The notes beneath the pieces are model-generated. The model was not told the DNA's origin and did no database searches. It saw only the letters and a program-made list of their open reading frames with translations. A stretch of 64,000 nucleotides of DNA from Bedellia somnulentella (Eukaryota > Arthropoda > Insecta > Lepidoptera > Bedelliidae), in the NCBI GenBank assembly GCA_963576735.1, contig OY755197.1:1748501-1812500 (forward strand), given 5' to 3'. The translations under genes and the position numbers were made by a program. Below, piece by piece: positions 61,784 to 64,000 of the stretch; within the stretch, counting starts at the first letter, position 1; every line of letters starts with the position of its first letter.

Positions 61784-64000
61784 ATGTGTTCAAATTTTAG
61801 TAAACACGGAGGCGGCGATGTAGCTCGCCACTCATCACGCCATGGTTGCTCACGGGGCGAAAAGTGGGCTAAAGAGACCCGCTTCAGTACGATGAATGTA
61901 TGTGGAGGAATGTTTGAAAAATTAGATGAAGTATGTATGATTATGAATGAAAGAAAACTGGATTTTCTTTGTGTAAATGAGACGAAGCGTAAGGGAAAGG
62001 AAGTTTCACAACTTGGCAACATTACAGCAATCTGGTCTGGAGTCGCTGACAGTGACCGAGCTAGCCAAGGAGTGGGACTTCTGATATCTGAAAGGATGGC
62101 TCAGTGTATGAAAGATTACGAATGTGTGAGTCCAAGGCTCCTGTGGATTAAGGTGAAATTGGGACTAGTCCGGATGCGCATAATTTGCGTATACGCTCCG
62201 GACATGTCTAAATCCCTATCCGAGAGGGAGGAGTTTTGGAATCTGTTAGACGATGTTGTGAATGGGTGTGATCAGAATGAGAGACTTGTAATGTTAGGAG
62301 ATTTTAATGGCTGGGTTGGTGTGTCACGCAACGGTTGCGAAAGAGTTTTAGGAAAGTTTGGTGATCAAAGGGTAAATGAGAATGGTGAGAAATTGATTGA
62401 GGTATGTTTGGATAGGAATCTTTGTGTTACAAACACGTTGTTTAAGCACAAAGATATCCATATGTATACAAGACAGAGGGGAAGCGAGAGAAGTATGATT
62501 GATTTTGTGATAGTTGATGAAAGGCTGAGAGCAAAAGTTGTTGACACCAGGGTCTATAGGGGCACGAACGTTGGCACAGATCACTTTCTCGTTATATCAC
62601 GATTAAGGGGTCTGTGCACGCGTTGGCGTCACAGGCCTAAAGTGTCAACAACGGATTTTGCGAGAATAAAAGTAGAAAAACTGCAAGAAGATGAAAATAT
62701 CAGAGATGAATACTTGAGGAAATTGGATGATAGACTAAGTTGCGTGGAGATGAAGGATGAAATGGAAATAGAAGAAGTATGGGATGTGCTCAAATCGACG
62801 ATGGTTGAATGTGCGACGGAAGTATGTGGAGTGTGTAAAAGGTCAAATAGACCACCAACAAGTTGGTGGGATAAAGTTGTTAAAGAGGCGGTTGGAGATA
62901 AGAAGAAAGCGTGGTTAGATTTACTAGCGATTAAAGCTAGTAAACGGATGGATGCGAGTGTAACTGACGATGTAGTGCAGAAAAGTGAAGATGAATATAA
63001 GAGAGTTAAGAATGAGGTAAAGAAGAAAATAGAAAAGAAAAAGCGGGATTTGCAAGAGTGGTGTGAGAGGAAACTTTCTGATAATTTCCGGAATAACCAA
63101 AAGTTATTCTGGAAGTATATCCGGAAAGAAAAGGGAGTTTCCCAAAACACGAGAGTGAGTGTAATAAGAGATGAACAGGGTGAATTGGCGACGGATGAAA
63201 GTAGCATGAAACGGGTATGGAAGAATTATTTTGAGGGACTGTTTGAGAAAGAGGATGCATCCATTTCTTCGCCAATCGACAGTAATGTTGATTGGAACGG
63301 GGAGATGGGTGAATTTAGTGACAGCGAGATTAGTATGGAAGAAATAATGAAAGCAATGAAAAGTATGAAATAAGGGAAGGCGGCAGGGTATGATAGGATT
63401 ACTATCGAAATGCTGAGGGCTGGTAAAGGGTTGGTGGCTTCTTGGTTGTACTTCCTTTTCCAAAAATGCTGGTCGAGTGGCAAAGTTCCACGAGACTGGT
63501 GCAAGGCGGTGATTGTGCCTCTATATAAAGGAAAGGGGTCACACCAAGAGGCTAAAAACTACCGCGGCATCAGCTTACTCAGCATTGTTGGTAAATTGTA
63601 TGCTAAGGTACTGATTGAAAGAGTGATGAATGAAACTGATGAGAAAATATGGGATGTGCAAGCGGGATTTAGGAAAGGAATGGGATGTATGGATCAAATC
63701 TTCTCTCTAAGGAGCATCACCGAAAAGTTCTTAGCTAAGAACCAAAAGGTGTATTGCTCCTTCATTGATTTAGAGAAGGCGTATGATAGGGTGGTAAGAA
63801 AGTGTTTATGGGAGGTGTTATCCAAGTTCGGTTTGGGGAGTCAACTTATACGTGCATTAGTATCACTCTATGAGGATTCTAGTGCATGTGTAAGAGTAAA
63901 CGGGGAAAACACTGACTGGTTCGGAATCTCTAGGGGTGTCCGACAGGGATGTGTAGCTTCTCCGTGGCTCTTCAATTTGTTCATGGATGACTGTTTGACA
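61784..64000 (+). pseudogene. RTE copy 3 ORF: endonuclease and reverse transcriptase, one stop
   Basis: From ATG 61784 the frame gives the endonuclease: FSTMNVCGGMFEKLDEVC, DFLCVNETKRKGKEVSQLG, IICVYAPDMSKSLSEREEFW, VMLGDFNGWVG, RGSERSMIDFVIVDERL and GTDHFLVISR. A single TAA at 63371-63373 replaces a Leu codon present in copy 1. The same frame then runs open to the window edge with the RT blocks NYRGISLLSIVGKLYAKVLI, QAGFRKGMGCMDQIF, CSFIDLEKAYDRVVRK and RGVRQGCVASPWLFNLFMDD. YADD would follow just outside. RTE proteins are usually about 1000 residues; 739 codons are seen. Confidence 0.9.

Larger units (their letters stand above)
61513..64000 (+). mobile_element. RTE LINE copy 3, nearly intact, extends past the window
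   Basis: It starts GCTGTGTAGTGCCGGCTTAG and has a leader of about 270 bp, then one long ORF. It is inserted in LINE4. The leader's first 95 bp match the head of SINE-A. The 3' end is outside, but copies 1 and 2 show it. With one in-frame stop it is the best-preserved autonomous-type element in the window. Confidence 0.9.

Noticed and set aside
1..64000. CRISPR arrays, operons, riboswitches, Rho-independent terminators
   Set aside because: Nothing with spacer/repeat structure or bacterial gene layout; the DNA is eukaryotic. The regular 26-bp array at 48935 has no spacers.

Overview
The window is AT-rich insect nuclear DNA, almost certainly from a moth or butterfly. It carries tRNA-derived SINEs, many copies of a short RTE-related SINE-like repeat, Helitron ends of the TC...CTAG type, CR1/Jockey-group and RTE LINEs, P-like elements with THAP exons, and a Ty3/Gypsy-type LTR element. 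Host coding sequence is sparse and broken into small exons, and there are no bacterial-style operons. Family names come from reading motifs by eye; no database was searched.

Host genes. Gene A (+, exons between 4036 and 8533) is the 3' end of a multi-exon gene: four exons join in perfect phase and end in a stop. Gene B (-, putative exons between 25924 and 18553) begins with a coiled-coil exon and continues into a Cys/Pro-rich exon with an apparent one-base frameshift. Small candidate genes lie at 40288-40509 (-) and 44860-45201 (+). All are unrecognised.

Repeats, left to right. 1-13 kb: SINEs, a Helitron, several MITE-like inverted repeats, and an orphan 1.4-kb element with an 8-bp target duplication. 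13.5-18.5 kb: a SINE interrupted by LINE J1, which is itself interrupted by a P-like element. 21-24 kb: two P-like elements, probably in opposite orientation. 27.8-33 kb: two RTE copies. 33-40 kb: one LINE (LINE3) cut into pieces by a second J-family LINE, a third J-type 3' end and MITEs. 40.7-42.4 kb: a P-like element with an 8-bp target duplication. 46-57 kb: a nest at least five levels deep, SINE > foldback element (9-bp TSD) > LTR element with identical 584-bp LTRs > Helitron > MITE. 58.6-64 kb: a CR1-like LINE with a PHD-finger ORF1, interrupted by an almost intact RTE copy that runs off the window.

How the parts relate. The most abundant short repeat (here SINE-A, about 240 bp, more than 20 copies) matches the 5' end of the RTE element over about 95 bp and its 3' end over about 45 bp. 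It therefore looks like a non-autonomous partner carrying both RTE termini. A second, tRNA-derived family (SINE-B) shares only the 3' hairpin and CGTGA tail. The RTE copies at 27.8, 31.8 and 61.5 kb are the likely source of the enzyme that moved both. The P-like elements all keep a first THAP exon of essentially constant size (71 nt in three, 70 nt in the fourth through a one-base deletion) while the transposase body is lost.
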